A stretch of DNA of 64,000 bases from Apoderus coryli (GCA_911728435.2 OU452216.1:10118342-10182341), one strand, 5' to 3'; counted from the stretch's first letter, positions 23,459 through 35,092 are shown. The notes: generated from the sequence alone by a model not told the origin. Numbers and translations are program-made.

Positions 23459-23945
23459 TACTACAAAAACGAGCAGTGCGTTGCATTTTTAATATTCCTT
23501 TTAGGGGTACTTGTAGGGAGGCTTTTAAACAAAATCGTTTGCTCACAGTCCGTGTGGAGACAACCACCAGTATTCCACTAGGGGAAGGAACCGATTGTGC
23601 TTGCCTCGTCCCAAACACGAATTTTACAAAAAGTCACCAAAATACGCGGGCTACCAATGTTATAATCTCCTGCCTGAGGATGTCAAGAGTTGCCTAACTG
23701 AGACACAATTTAAAAGAAAATTAAAGCTGTATTTGATTGATAACGTGTTCTACAGCTTTCAGGAGTCTGTTAGTAGTTTTTTTAGCGATTGTAATTGTTC
23801 ATTTGTTTGTTTATTTGTTGTTTATTTATTTTATTTTTTTCTCTGAATGTTATTATGAGTGTTTTTATTTTAAACATTATTGTATATATATTGATATGTC
23901 TATGTACAGAAATGTACAATTTATGACTGAAATAAAGAAATTTGA
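23459..23945 (+). pseudogene. Broken non-LTR reverse transcriptase, C-terminal part and tail
   Basis: Right of the mariner the element resumes with QKRAVRCIFNIPFRGTCREA, the conserved C-terminal part after the thumb. A frameshift leads to YAGYQCYNLLPEDVKSCL and FKRKLKLYLIDNVFYSF, typical of the last residues of CR1-like ORF2. A short 3' UTR and an AAATAAAGAAATTTG tail follow. About 200 residues, including YADD, are absent between this part and the one ending at 22168. Confidence 0.82.
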
Positions 23946-24309
23946 AATTATTTTTACACGGTAAGGGGCTTCCAATATTGGGAATAAATTACCAATTCAC
24001 AAACACAACGTCAGCAAACGAATCGCGGGTTGTTTAGCCTGCGGCTTCACCCAAATACAATCCTTCAACGAGCTGTTAGCTAAAAAGCATTTATTGAGTT
24101 AAAAGTGGATTTTCGGTGTACGTAACGCCCCTTCAGGTATATCTGATTCAGTCTCTGCTAATGTCATTCCAACACGAAAGATGTGGGAGTGTTATTGTCT
24201 GTTTTTTTTTTTTGTTTTTGTTTCTACAGAAGTGAAATATTTTTGGAGGAAATTGGCAATTGACTTTTGTGGAAGGGTTGAGTTGATTGATTGTGATTTT
24301 CAGTTTAGT
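23946..24309. other. CARP intron between two retrotransposon remnants
   Basis: I recognise nothing here with confidence. Confidence 0.35.
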
Positions 24310-26095
24310 TGTTTTAATTATTTTCACAAGGAAATAAGAAGGAAGATCAAAGAAGCAAAGGAACTATGGATGGAAGAAAGATGTATTGAAATAGAACAAG
24401 AGGTGATTCATTTGGATTGCACAAAAAAATAAAAGAAATATCACATATATACAGAAAACAACACAAAAGTCGAATACGCAATGATCAAAATGAGTAGAAG
24501 AACTAGCAACGGCATGGAAAAAATACGCGGAAAACCTTTTCACTGATATAAGACCACAGCAGCCAGTGCATACGCTGCACTCTGCTAATTTATCGGGACC
24601 CTCTATAATTAAAAGCGAAGTGATATATGCCATCAAGTCAACCAAGATGTACAAAGCCCCAGGACCAGATGACATCACCGTAGAAGCAATTAAGTTGTTA
24701 GACGAAGAAAATGTAGAAATGCTAGTGAATTTGTTCAATCGCATATATGACACTGGCCACATCCCATCTGATTGGCTTCGATCAACGTTCGTAATGATCC
24801 CAAAGACGACCAACGCCACGAAATGTAAAGACCATCGCCTTATCAGCCTAATGAGTCATCTGCTGAAGGTATTCCTTCGTATTCTACACTCTAGAATGTT
24901 CAATAAACTAGAAGATCTAAGCGGAGACACACAGTTTGGTTTTAAAAGCGGAATGGGGACTCGTGAAGCCGTTTTCTGCCTGAATACTTTAGTACAAAAC
25001 AGCTTAGACCAACGAAAAGACGTATATATGCTGTTTATTGATTACGAGAAGGCCTTCGACAATGTTAGACATGACACCTTGTTGAAACTTGCTGAAACTG
25101 ACGCAAAAGATATCAGAATCATCCAAAATATGTACTGGAATCAAAAAGCCTGTGTAAGATTTGAGAAATCACTAACAATAGACGAATTTAAAGTTATAAA
25201 GGGGGTTCGACAAGGGTGCATACTGTCACCAATCCTGTTTAACTTATACGTCGAAAATATATTTTCTGAGGCGCTGGAAGACTTAGAGTGTGGGATTAAA
25301 GTAAACGGTATACCAATTAACAACATACGGTATGCAGACGACACCGTAATCAATAATTGCTGACAGTGAAGAGGACTTACAACTAATGCTGGAGCAGATA
25401 AATACAGTTGGAAAGGGGAATGGTCTCAAAATAAACATACAAAAGACAAAGTACATGATAGTAAGCAGAAACCCTCCTCAAAATGCTGTGTTAAACTTGG
25501 AAGACCAACCTATTGAACGAGTGCAAAACTTTAAATACCTTGGAACCAACATAAATGAACAATGGAATCCCGAACAGGAAATTTGCTGTCGCATACAACA
25601 AGCGAGGCAAGCTTTCACAAGCCTAAGACCCTTTCTTTGCAACCTGACATTATCCCTCAAATTAAGATGCAGAATGGTGCAGTGTTACGTCTGGTCCATC
25701 CTGTTATATGGAATGGAAACATGGACTCTGAAGATCCGGTCGATAAACAAGCTTGAGGCTTTTGAAATGTGGTGTCTAAGAAGGATGCTACGTATATCGA
25801 GTTCGAAATGAAGACGTTCTTAGAAGGGCGGGATGCGAAAGAGAACTTTTCAACATAATCAAGAAGCGGAAAATTGGATACCTGGGCCACATACTACGAG
25901 GAGAGAAGTACAAAATACCACAGATAATTCTCCAAGGAAAAATTGAAGGGAAGAGAGGAGTAGGACGTAAACAGATGTCCTGGTTGAGAAATATCAACAA
26001 CTGGACGGGCGAGCTCTGTCGCGCTGCAGAAGCAAAGACCCTTGTTATGATGAGATAGTCGCCAACGCACTAGAAGTGTACGGCATTTTAAGAAG
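24310..26095 (+). pseudogene. RTE-type retrotransposon remnant (reverse transcriptase)
   Basis: A 5'-truncated RTE-like LINE. Linker sequence (EIRRKIKEAKELWMEERC) comes first, then RT motifs: APGPDDITVEAIK, HRLISLMSHLLKVF, QFGFKSGMGTREA, LFIDYEKAFDNV (motif A), GVRQGCILSPILFNLY (motif B) and IRYADDTVI (motif C). A one-base shift near 25352 leads to the frame at 25386 (NGLKINIQKTKYM, FKYLGTNINEQW, LLYGMETWTL, LRRMLRI). Another near 25805 leads to a GYLGHILRGEKY segment ending near 26060. The endonuclease is absent. It is oriented with CARP. Confidence 0.88.
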
Positions 26096-26762
26096 AAGAA
26101 TTATTTTCGATAATTAGATAAAGAATGGTTAGACCAAGTTGAGTTTGAGTTAAGTGGTAGGAGTTTAGTATTTATTTGTTGGTGTTTTCTGCACAACCGT
26201 CAGTCGCATTTATGTATACGTACAACTAACCCCATCGTTTCCAGTAAATATTTAAGTGGCATTAATTAAAATTTACATATAAAACACACAAATCTAGGGC
26301 AACACAAGCCTCACAACCAACGCAAAATTTGCATTGTCTACTTGACGTGTAATATGTGTATGTGTGTGACTGTTCTGCATTCGGCTTTCCAATTTCCTGT
26401 ATTAAAATCGGTCGCGTTGGTCGGTATTGTATATTAAATGTATTAGTGTGTCAGCAAACGTCCACAGTGTCCACTAGAGAGCCAGGCAGCACAGCCTTCG
26501 ACATGTTTATGCGTTTTGGTCGGTTATTATTACTGCTACTAGCTGGCTATTCCTGCTATCAACCTCATCATCATCATTTGCAGGGAATTGTTTGTTTGTT
26601 TGTTTGTTATGTGTATTATATGGACAGTTCCCACTTCGGTTGTGCCGTTCTAATTTCCTGCCTGGTCATACTCACACATTTTATATTTCAAAAGTTGAAA
26701 AAATCTAGAGATGACTGTAGATTTGTGAATTCTCAAAATAAATATATTTATTTTTGTTACAG
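26096..26762. other. CARP intron upstream of a 46-nt exon
   Basis: AT-rich sequence with a short TTTG run near 26590. The long frame from 26356 covers the following small exon and intron but has no domain of its own, so I do not call it a gene. Confidence 0.45.
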
Positions 26763-26808
26763 ACAAATAGCCACTGTCCGTCAATGCACAAAGAAATGTA
26801 TTATAAAG
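26763..26808 (+). CDS. CARP micro-exon (46 nt)
   Basis: A 46-nt exon between acceptor TTTTTGTTACAG and donor AAAG/GTAAAT. In phase 0 from the previous exon it reads TNSHCPSMHKEMYYK and leaves one base (G) for the next codon. The C-P-x-x-x-x-x-x-Y-x segment matches the C-terminal CPNN...YRVNEW region of vertebrate CA10. The phase fits both neighbours, which a random match would rarely do. It sits alone between a 14.7-kb and a 2.1-kb intron, both carrying transposons. Confidence 0.86.
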
Positions 26809-26831
26809 GTAAATAATTGCATTTACATTAT

Positions 26832-27512
26832 ACAGGGTGTACCAATGAAATTGTCATTATATAAAAATTTATTGAATGCGAAATTTAAACAAAAATATAT
26901 TGAGATGGACAGGAAAACGATAGAGACTTCCGGTTTTCACTGTTTTCTTTATTTTTATATGCTCTTTCTATCTAATGGAGACTAATAGTACCATTCCATT
27001 TGATTTTTCTAAGAAAATTGACAAAATCGGAAACATTGTTATATATCTCCATCTAGCGGCCATAGATAAAAAAACAAATAAAAGCAGCAATACTTTTTTT
27101 GATACTCCCAAATATTACCTTTCTACTGAACCTAATTTTATGAAAATCGGACTATCCATAAGAAAGTTAGACCACTTTTTACAAACCAACATTCTCCGGC
27201 TCCTCCACCATTTATTTAAAGAGATAGGGAAAAAAGGTTTATATGAAAAAGTTTTAGAATTGTACTTAGATCATTCTTATTCAGTTTAACACTTACGTAA
27301 TATGAGTATATTTTTACGTAAACATTGTTTTTCGATTTAGAGTTATAGTTACGCCCTCTAGCGGATATTTTAGGAAACTAAAACTATTTTCCAGCGATTT
27401 CCCTCGTCCATTTTTACTAAAACAAAAAAAATCTTAAAACCGTAACTTGATTAGTTTTCGAGATACAGCTAGCGTCTTTTCTTATTGCGTTTTCATTGAA
27501 CCACACTGTACT
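26832..27512. mobile_element. MITE-like element with TACAGGGTGT ends
   Basis: The left end reads TACAGGGTGTACCAATGAAA. The right end is the complement of TACAGTGTGGTTCAATGAAA, so about 20 bp of terminal inverted repeat are 80% matched by eye. TA dinucleotides sit at both edges, as for Tc1/mariner derivatives. The ~680-bp interior has no transposase; the frame at 26975-27289 has no recognised domain. The mariner copy 2 begins directly at its right edge. Confidence 0.7.
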
Positions 27513-27513
27513 A

Positions 27514-28787
27514 TTGGGTCTGCCAGATAACTTTTTTTTTTTTTTTGAAAATGCTATAAAAGAAAAACTGCTGAATATTTTCTCAAATTTCTTTTTTTAT
27601 TTGAAAGTACAATCCTTCCAGTTAATAATGACAAATAATTTCATTCAAATGGCTGCCTCGGCTGGCCATGCAGTAGCCTACACGATCGGTCCAATTTTTA
27701 AGCACATTATCGATTGTGTGCAGCAGTATGGCTTCACGAATATTGTCCTTTAAAGCGTCCATTGTCTCTGGCTTGTCGGCGTAACACTTATCTTTGACGG
27801 CACCCCACAAATAATAGTCCAACGGTGTCGAATCGCAGCTCCGAGGTGGCCAAACGACATCAGCTCTGCGGCTGATAATGCGATCTTCAAAAACAGGGCG
27901 CAAAACATCGCGTGTAGCTTCGGCTGTGTGGCACGTAGCGCCGTCCTGTTGAAACCAAATGTTGCCAATATCCTCCTCTTCAATTTTTATGAACAAAAAT
28001 TCGTTCAACATGGCCCGATAACGATCGCCATTGACTGTAACGGCCATTCCTTGCTCATTTTCGAAGAAAAATGGCCTCCGGACCAAAATCCGCACCAAAC
28101 AGTGACTCGTTTTGGGTGCATCGGCTTTTCAATGTATGCGTGCGGGTTTTCTCTGCCCCAAATGCGACAATTTTGCTTGTTTACATACCCGCCAAGATCA
28201 AAATGAGCTTCATCTGAAAAGATGATTTTTTTGGCAAAATCGGCATCTTCTGTAAGTCGATCGCAGGCCCACTGAGCGAAGCGAAAACGCATTGGATGGT
28301 CAGTTGGCTTCAACTCCTGAACCAATTGGACTTTGTATGGCGTCATACCAAGGTCTTTATGCAAAATTCGTCTCAATGATGTCTCCGAAATGTTCAATTG
28401 TTGAGACCGACGGTGAATTGATGTTGATGGCGCTTCACGCACACTTTCAGCCACAGCAGCAATATTCTCGGGTGTACGCACTGTTTTTGGCTTTTCACGC
28501 TTTGGTTTATCGATGAAGATGCCAGTTTCTTTCACTTTTTTCACGAGATAACGAACATACGGAGCTGACGGTGCTTCTCTTCTTCCAAAATCCGTACGCA
28601 ATTTTCGCACACATTCTGTAACATTACCATGATTTTCAAAGTAATGTCGCAATATTTCCCAGCGTTGTTCAAGCGTATACACAACCATATTCGTTCAGCG
28701 GAAGGATAAAACTAATTTATCTGTCAAATCAGACATGAGCTAAGTGTTACCTTTCACGAAATAAGCACTAGTTAGATGGCGGCCCGA
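27514..28787 (-). mobile_element. Mariner (DD41D) transposon, copy 2
   Basis: A ~1274-bp element with TA at both flanks and inverted ends TTGGGTCTGCCAGATAACT and the complement of GTTAGATGGCGGCCCGA. It is very similar to copy 1 throughout and in the same orientation, about 5.3 kb away. Both lie in CARP introns. Confidence 0.88.
27622..28688 (-). pseudogene. Mariner transposase, copy 2, one frameshift
   Basis: The first frame (28688-28005) carries the N-terminal helix-turn-helix region and IIFSDEAHFDLGG. The second (28098-27622) carries WFQQDGATCHTA and CDSTPLDYYLWG and ends LNEIICHY. All three catalytic Asp positions are present. I count 41 residues between the second Asp (QQD) and the third (PLD), which indicates the DD41D group of IS630-Tc1-mariner rather than classical DD34D. 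The break is explained by ten bases missing near 28072 compared with copy 1. Confidence 0.88.
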
Positions 28788-28920
28788 TATATAAACATAT
28801 TTTCTTTATTGCGTACATTTTTATTGAGACACGGTGTAGAATTCTCTAATATAGTAATAGAGTGTTATTCTACTCACCTTTTGTAATATGCAAACTACTA
28901 ATGGGAGTTTGTTGTTTCAG

Positions 28921-28985
28921 CTAACAAATGGTCGCCCAATGTCAGAGACCAATACTCGTTGCATACGCTGCATTCGCTACATTGA
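28921..28985 (+). CDS. CARP terminal exon
   Basis: The exon follows the acceptor TTGTTTCAG. Its first two bases complete Ala with the G left by the micro-exon, giving YYK-ANKWSPNVRDQYSLHTLH and the stop TGA at 28983-28985. YYKANKW aligns with the C-terminal YRVNEW of CA10, so the exon closes the CA-like domain with a short tail. The longer frame starting at 28928 is out of phase and is not used. AATAAA follows at 28228+1000 (29228-29233). Confidence 0.82.
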
Positions 28986-29227
28986 AGCGACACCGTCATC
29001 GTAGTCGTCAACGACACCAACCAGCAGGAGGAGATAACAAACACCTCCAAACAATTATTAATGCCCTAAACTCTAAAGTTTACCCTACTGGCTTCTATAA
29101 CACAATGAAAAGCGATTTATTGGTATTTCTTAAATGACGTTTATTATTATTACATTACTAATTGGTAATTAATAGTAATAATGATGAGAATAGAGAGGAT
29201 TGAATTTGAACCATTATTCTACCTACC

Positions 29228-29233
29228 AATAAA
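29228..29233 (+). terminator. Candidate CARP polyadenylation signal
   Basis: AATAAA lies about 240 bases after the CARP stop codon on the same strand. Further AATAAA hexamers occur near 29350, so the cleavage site is uncertain. Confidence 0.45.
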
Positions 29234-31590
29234 CCTTCAGGCGCGATAGAATATTACGACGAGGTGCTTTATGTTTAATGTTTTTTGCAATTTTATTATT
29301 CAAGAACTATTATTGTTTTCATTAATTTGAGGCTTATTTTCTTAGCTCAAAATAAAAATAAATGCCCCCCCCCCGTAAATTTTCATACCAATTAGTAAGT
29401 GTTATTATTATTATTATTAAAAAATTCAATTAGATTTATTATTTCAGGGTGAAATAGCAATAAATAAAATGAAATGAATAATAATAATTGTGTATACAGC
29501 TTAATCAATATCCACTTGTATTTATAAATAAATAAATAAATAATTTTATAATGAAAAATATATAAAATATACATATAAATAGAGCAAAAATGTTATGATT
29601 TGTACATAAGATACTAAAATGTAGAGCTTTTTAGTTTTAGTGTTATCTAAATAATCACTTCATTGGTTTTTGTTGATCGAGATTGAATAATGGAAAACAA
29701 AAAAAACTACAAAAATCAAAGAAGTAATTTAGAATAATAATAATAATAGCAAGCAAAAATTTACAAAAATAATGATAAGAAAACTAAACTAACTATTATA
29801 AAAAATGAAAAATCTAAAACCAACTTAAAAGCTGTTTTTGTCCAGTTGTTTATTAATAACAACAAAAATAGAAATATAAACAGAGTATGAAACATTTATA
29901 AGTTTCTAATAGCGAAATTGAATTTGCAACAAAAAAGTCCAAAACCGCACAGGAAAATCTTTATTCGTTTGAGAGTTATGGCCAAAAGAATGTTGTTCAC
30001 CAAAATTCGTTGAAAAATCATGTAGGTATCGTTGTTAATTTTCAGTGATCAAGAATGCAATGGGAAATAAAGAAATAGGTTTAAACTTTATTAAACTGAT
30101 AGTTTAACAAATAAAAATAATGAAAGCTCCATTAAAATGACCAAAATGCAGAGCTTTCATAAAATTTGTTAAAAGAGGTAGATTTAGATACCCATGAAAC
30201 AAAATTGGGAAGTTCCCATGCATGGAGACAAATAAATGTCTCATACCCTGTATATTTTAGGTAATAAGGCAAATTATTTATTTATTTTTTGAAAATCTAT
30301 TTGATTTTAGAAATAAATTGATCGAATGTATGCTGAACTAAAAAGATTGGATGTGAGCGATACTTTAGTTAATCTGACATCAAAATTTTGAAAAATTGAT
30401 TTCGTTATAATAATTTCGATATATTTTGTCTGACAATTAATTTGAGTCTACAAAATTACAAATTTTTTGGTTTTAGAATTTGATAAATATTTATTTTTTC
30501 GAATTTTGATGTTACTGTGCAAGTCCAATAAAAACAGTCAATTTTGTATGCTTCATAAGTAGGACATGTTTAATGTTGTATATTGCCAAAAATTGATATA
30601 AATAACGAATAAATACTAAAACTAATATAATATCACAATGTAAAATATAGAAAATACTTATATAATATAAAATAAACATTATTTAATAAAAGCTTATTGT
30701 ATTTTTATTTTAAACCATGTAAAACCTCATTAAAAAAATGGAACTGCAAGGTCTAAGGTTACGCCCATGTAAAGAGCTCTTTCTAATCGCAGTTTTTCCG
30801 GAATGAACTGAAAGAAACACTACTCTATGTGGAATAATTAATGTGATTGATTAGTCTGTCAATTTTAATGAAATTATTGAGCAATACATGATTAATTTGA
30901 ATGTTATAATCAATAAAGCACACAATTAAGAATGCTTGTTGTCTTTTTTAATGTATGAGATCGAATTTCAATTTGCTAAAGTTTTATTTTAAGTGTTGAA
31001 TGGCTAAAGATGTTGACATTTTTGTATTTTACGACGTAATAATGTGCGTATAATTCAGTGCACATGGTATTTTGCGTAGGGATAAGGTCAAAGCAAGAGT
31101 TCTATTTGAAATTGTAGGTATGGTTTTTGATGTGCTTTTTATGAATTCAAGTGCTATATTGAAATTTTCGCAATATACTGAAAGGTACAGGGAGGCACAA
31201 ATATAAATACATCCGGCATACACTAATAGCTAATAGATAAGTATATACGATGAGCCAGAAAAAATAAAAATATCACCCCCCTATACCCGTATTTATCTAA
31301 CTCACCTTTACCACTGGTAATTATCAGCTTTCTGCATAAACGCGAAGTTAATAGTATAGTAAACGACTAAACTAAACTAGGCAGAATTGAATTATGAAAC
31401 CGGGCGTTAAACGGTTAACGTTCTAGTGAATTCACAGCTAAATAAGAGCAATTTAATGATTTACCCCTGCTAAATAATTCTCTCTCGTACCTAGGTAACC
31501 TGTTTAGACAACTATATTTCGCAAATAACATCGTTGCTGCTCACAATTTCCAGTCATATGTTTGGTAAGAAACCTGTGTTTAATAAATAG
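29234..31590. other. AT-rich intergenic stretch
   Basis: This starts the intergenic space between two convergent genes. It is AT-rich with a run of ten C near 29345, TAAA/TTA simple repeats and no supported gene. The minus frames at 29392-29574 and 31029-31223 show no family or splice evidence. Confidence 0.45.
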
Positions 31591-31616
31591 ATTTTCCAAA
31601 GAAAATATTGCTCTAA

Positions 31617-33567
31617 GCAAGCAAGAGAGCATTTTTGTTTATTGCTCTAAGCAAGCAAGAGAGCATTTTTGTTAAAATCTCATTTTCTAAAAATCGCGAT
31701 TTCGTACCAGGAACACATAAGTTTAAAGAGGTGAATATAAAGTATCAGAGAGCATTTTTGTTAGTTAAAATCTCATTTTCTAAAAATCGCGATTTCGTAC
31801 CAGGAACACATAAGTTTAAAGAGGTGCATATAAAAGTATCAGGAGAGCATTTTTGTTAAAATCTCATTTTCTAAAAATTGCGATTTGGTACCAGGAACGC
31901 ATAAGTTTAAAGAGGTGCATATAAAAGTATCAGGAGAGCATTTTTGTTAAAATCTCATTTTCTAAAAATTGCGATTTGGTACCAGGAACACATACGTTTA
32001 AAGAGGTGCATATAAAAGTATCAGGAGAGCCTTTTTGTTAAAATTTCATTTTCTAAAAATCGCGATTTCGTACCAGGAACACATAAGTTTAAAGAGGTGC
32101 ATATAAAAGTATCAGGAGAGCATTTTTGTTAAAATCTCATTTTCTAAAAATTGCGATTTGGTACCAGGAACACATAAGTTTAAAGAGGTGCATATAAAAG
32201 TATCAGGAGAGCCTTTTTGTTAAAATTTCATTTTCTAAAAATCGCGATTTCGTACCAGGAACACATAAGTTTAAAGAGGTGAATATAAAGTATCAGAGAG
32301 CATTTTTGTTAGTTAAAATCTCATTTTCTAAAAATCGCGATTTCGTACCAGGAACACATAAGTTTTAAGAGGTGAATATAAAGTATCAGGAGAGCATTTT
32401 TGTTAGTTAAAATCTCATTTTCTAAAAATCGCGATTTCGTACCAGGAACACATAATTTTAAAGAGGTGCATATAAAAGTATCAGGAGAGCATTTTTGTTA
32501 AAATCTCATTTTCTAAAAATTGCGATTTGGTACCAGGAACACATAAGTTTAAAGAGGTGCATATAAAAGTATCAGGAGAGCCTTTTTGTTAAAATTTCAT
32601 TTTCTAAAAATCGCGATTTCGTACCAGGAACACATAATTTTAAAGAGGTGCATATAAAAGTATCAGGAGAGCCTTTTTGTTAAAATTTCATTTTCTAAAA
32701 ATCGCGATTTCGTACCAGGAACACATAAGTTTAAAGAGGTGAATATAAAGTATCAGGAGAGCATTTTTGTTAAAATCTCATTTTCTAAAAATTGCGATTT
32801 GGTACCAGGAACGCATAAGTTTAAAGAGGTGCATATAAAAGTATCAGGAGAGCATTTTTGTTAAAATCTCATTTTCTAAAAATTGCGATTTGGTACCAGG
32901 AACGCATAAGTTTAAAGAGGTGCATATAAAAGTATCAGGAGAGCATTTTTGTTAAAATCTCATTTTCTAAAAATTGCGATTTGGTACCAGGAACACATAA
33001 GTTTAAAGAGGTGCATATAAAAGTATCAGGAGAGCCTTTTTGTTAAAATTTCATTTTCTAAAAATCGCGATTTCGTACCAGGAACACATAAGTTTAAAGA
33101 GGTGAATATAAAGTATCAGAGAGCATTTTTGTTAAAATCTCATTTTCTAAAAATCGCGATTTCGTACCAGGAACACATAAGTTTTAAGAGGTGAATATAA
33201 AGTATCAGGAGAGCATTTTTGTTAGTTAAAATCTCATTTTCTAAAAATCGCGATTTCGTACCAGGAACACATAAGTTTAAAGAGGTGCATATAAAAGTAT
33301 CAGGAGAGCATTTTTGTTAAAATCTCATTTTCTAAAAATTGCGATTTGGTACCAGGAACACATACGTTTAAAGAGGTGCATATAAAAGTATCAGGAGAGC
33401 CTTTTTGTTAAAATTTCATTTTCTAAAAATCGCGATTTCGTACCAGGAACACATAAGTTTAAAGAGGTGCATATAAAAGTATCAGGAGAGCATTTTTGTT
33501 AAAATCTCATTTTCTAAAAATTGCGATTTGGTACCAGGAACACATAAGTTTAAAGAGGTGCATATAT
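31617..33567 (+). repeat. ~91-bp satellite array, about 21 copies
   Basis: The monomer (91 bp, some 98-100 bp) runs GTATCAGGAGAGCATTTTTG, then AAAATCTCATTTTCTAAAAA, a GCGATTT-GTACCAGGAACA part and AAGTTTAAAGAGGTGCATAT. Two subtypes alternate irregularly: TCGCGATTTCGTACC and TTGCGATTTGGTACC. Only the second has a KpnI-like GGTACC. A TTAG insertion before AAAATC marks a third variant. Short frames across it are artefacts. Confidence 0.92.
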
Positions 33568-33789
33568 GCTCTTGAATGTTTTATATTTTGGAATACAAAG
33601 GATTTGTTTTTCAACTTTGGCACATCCAACCTATCAATAGAAATTGAGTCTTCTCCACAAAAATTATATGGTCAATATTGAAGAACTTTTGTAGATCCTG
33701 CGGACGGATTCCATTGAATCCCAATGGGCGCTATCTTATTTTTTATAAGTTAGTCACTTGGTCCCATGCTGTCTTAACAAAGTAAAATT
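33568..33789. other. Intergenic, nothing recognised
   Basis: Short unique segment between two repeats. Confidence 0.35.
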
Positions 33790-33811
33790 AATTTATTTAA
33801 CTAACTCATGA

Positions 33812-33945
33812 GCAGAATGTGTTTATTTTTTTATGATTTTTCAAAGTTGATCTATATTTGGTGGGGTGTAGACTTTTACTTGATGACCTACCCTGGGGTT
33901 GCTAGAACCCCTCTCAATGGCTTATATACCCTAATCCGCAGTTTC
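33812..33945 (+). repeat. Solo ~171-bp module of the 500-bp satellite family
   Basis: TTTATGATTTTTCAAAGTTGA, TATATTTGGTGGGGTGTAGA and CTTGATGACCTACCCTGGGG match the module seen at 4020, 9100 and 55030, here without the rest of the 500-bp unit. It shows that the module can exist alone. The first string is a landmark. Confidence 0.8.
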
Positions 33946-33984
33946 CATGTTAATAGGTATGTTTCAATATCAAAGTTCTGGAAT

Positions 33985-34448
33985 GTGTCCTCACTTCACT
34001 CATTTCACTTCACTCACTTCAGTCTCTCACTTCACTTCACTCACTTCAGTTCACCCACTTCAGTTCCTCACTTCAGTTCACTCACTTCACTTCACTCACC
34101 TCAGTTCACTCACCTCAGTTCACTACCCCTCCTACCCCTACTACCCCTCTAACCCCTACTACCCCTCTAACCCCTACTACCCCTCTTACCCCGACAACCC
34201 CTCTTACCCCCACTACCCCTACAACCCCTCTTACCCCCACTACCCCTACAACCCCTCTTACCCCTACTACTCCTACTACCCCTCTTACCCCTACAACCCC
34301 TCTTACCCCTACTACTCCTACTACCCCTACAACCCCTCTTACCCCTACTACTCCTCTTACTCCTACTACCCCTCCTGTCCCTACTACCCCTCCTGTCCCT
34401 CCTGCCCCTATTACCCCTCCTACCTCTACTATCCCTCCTACCTTCTAG
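33985..34448 (+). repeat. C/T-rich minisatellites (CACTTCA then CCCCTACTA types)
   Basis: From 33985 to about 34118 are CACTTCACTTCACTCACTTCAG-type pentamer and octamer repeats (a landmark, slightly variable). From 34119 to 34448 are 9-bp repeats such as CCCCTACTA, CCCCTCTTA and CCCCTACAA. The + strand is almost free of G for over 300 bp. The frame over it (YYPSYPYNPSYP) is low-complexity and not a gene. Confidence 0.88.
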
Positions 34449-35092
34449 AAGATATTATTTCTTGTCTTTTGGTGAAGGCACAATTTAAAAAAATCAGTAA
34501 ATTCTCCTATTTTAATACATTTTTTCTGTGGTAGTTATGTGTATTTGAATATTCTAAAAGTGAAGTAGGTATTTAGAAATTTAAAAAGATCCTCGCTTCT
34601 ATATTATAAGGGCTTGAAAAACCGTACAGGATTCATTTTGCCGGCCAGGAAAGTGTTGCCCGTACCTACTGTTTGTTATTTTTGTCGTTGCCCGGTAGAT
34701 ATTCTTCAAACATTTCTTCCATTACAAAAAATTAACTCCTATTCTAAATTATTCCGCAGCAACACTAGATTACTTCAGAGGAGACACAGCGTCATAATAA
34801 CAACTTATTATAGAATAGGAGTTAGTTTTTTGATAATCGAAACAATCTACTGGGCAACGACAAAAATAACAAACAGTTGGTACGGGTACCACTTTCCTAG
34901 CCGGCAAAATTAATCCTGTACCGTTTTTCAAGCCCTCATAATATAGAACCGAGGGTCTTTTTAAATATCTAAATACCCACTTCACTTTTAGAATAATCAA
35001 ATACACCTAACTACCCCAGAAAAAGTGTATTAAAATAGGAGAATTTACTGATTTATTTAAATTGTGCCTTCACCAAAAGACAAGAAATAATT
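34449..35092. repeat. Foldback element: ~245-bp inverted arms
   Basis: The left arm (34449-34692) carries TTCTTGTCTTTTGGTGAAGG, CAGTAAATTCTCCTATTTTA, GGGCTTGAAAAACCGTACAG, TTTTTGTCGTTGCCCGGTAG. The same sequence in reverse complement forms the right arm (34846-35092). The ~155-bp spacer repeats part of itself inverted (TAACTCCTATTCTA and TAGAATAGGAGTTA). Single arms recur at 37010-37255, 38013-38260 and partially at 39425-39512, and a spacer piece recurs at 46060-46110 inside an ATP8A intron. No transposase is seen. Confidence 0.82.

Noticed and set aside
28928..29137. 69-residue frame starting MVAQCQRPILVAYAAF
   Set aside because: Out of phase with the incoming CARP micro-exon; the phase-correct frame gives the conserved ANKW ending.
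31617..33567. A regular short-repeat array that could be taken for CRISPR
   Set aside because: The 91-bp monomers are contiguous with no unique spacers, and the DNA is eukaryotic.
33808..34534. Frame rich in YYPSYPYNP, resembling a silk or secreted repeat protein
   Set aside because: It is the CCCCTACTA minisatellite; it ends in a non-coding repeat arm and related arrays occur in both orientations.
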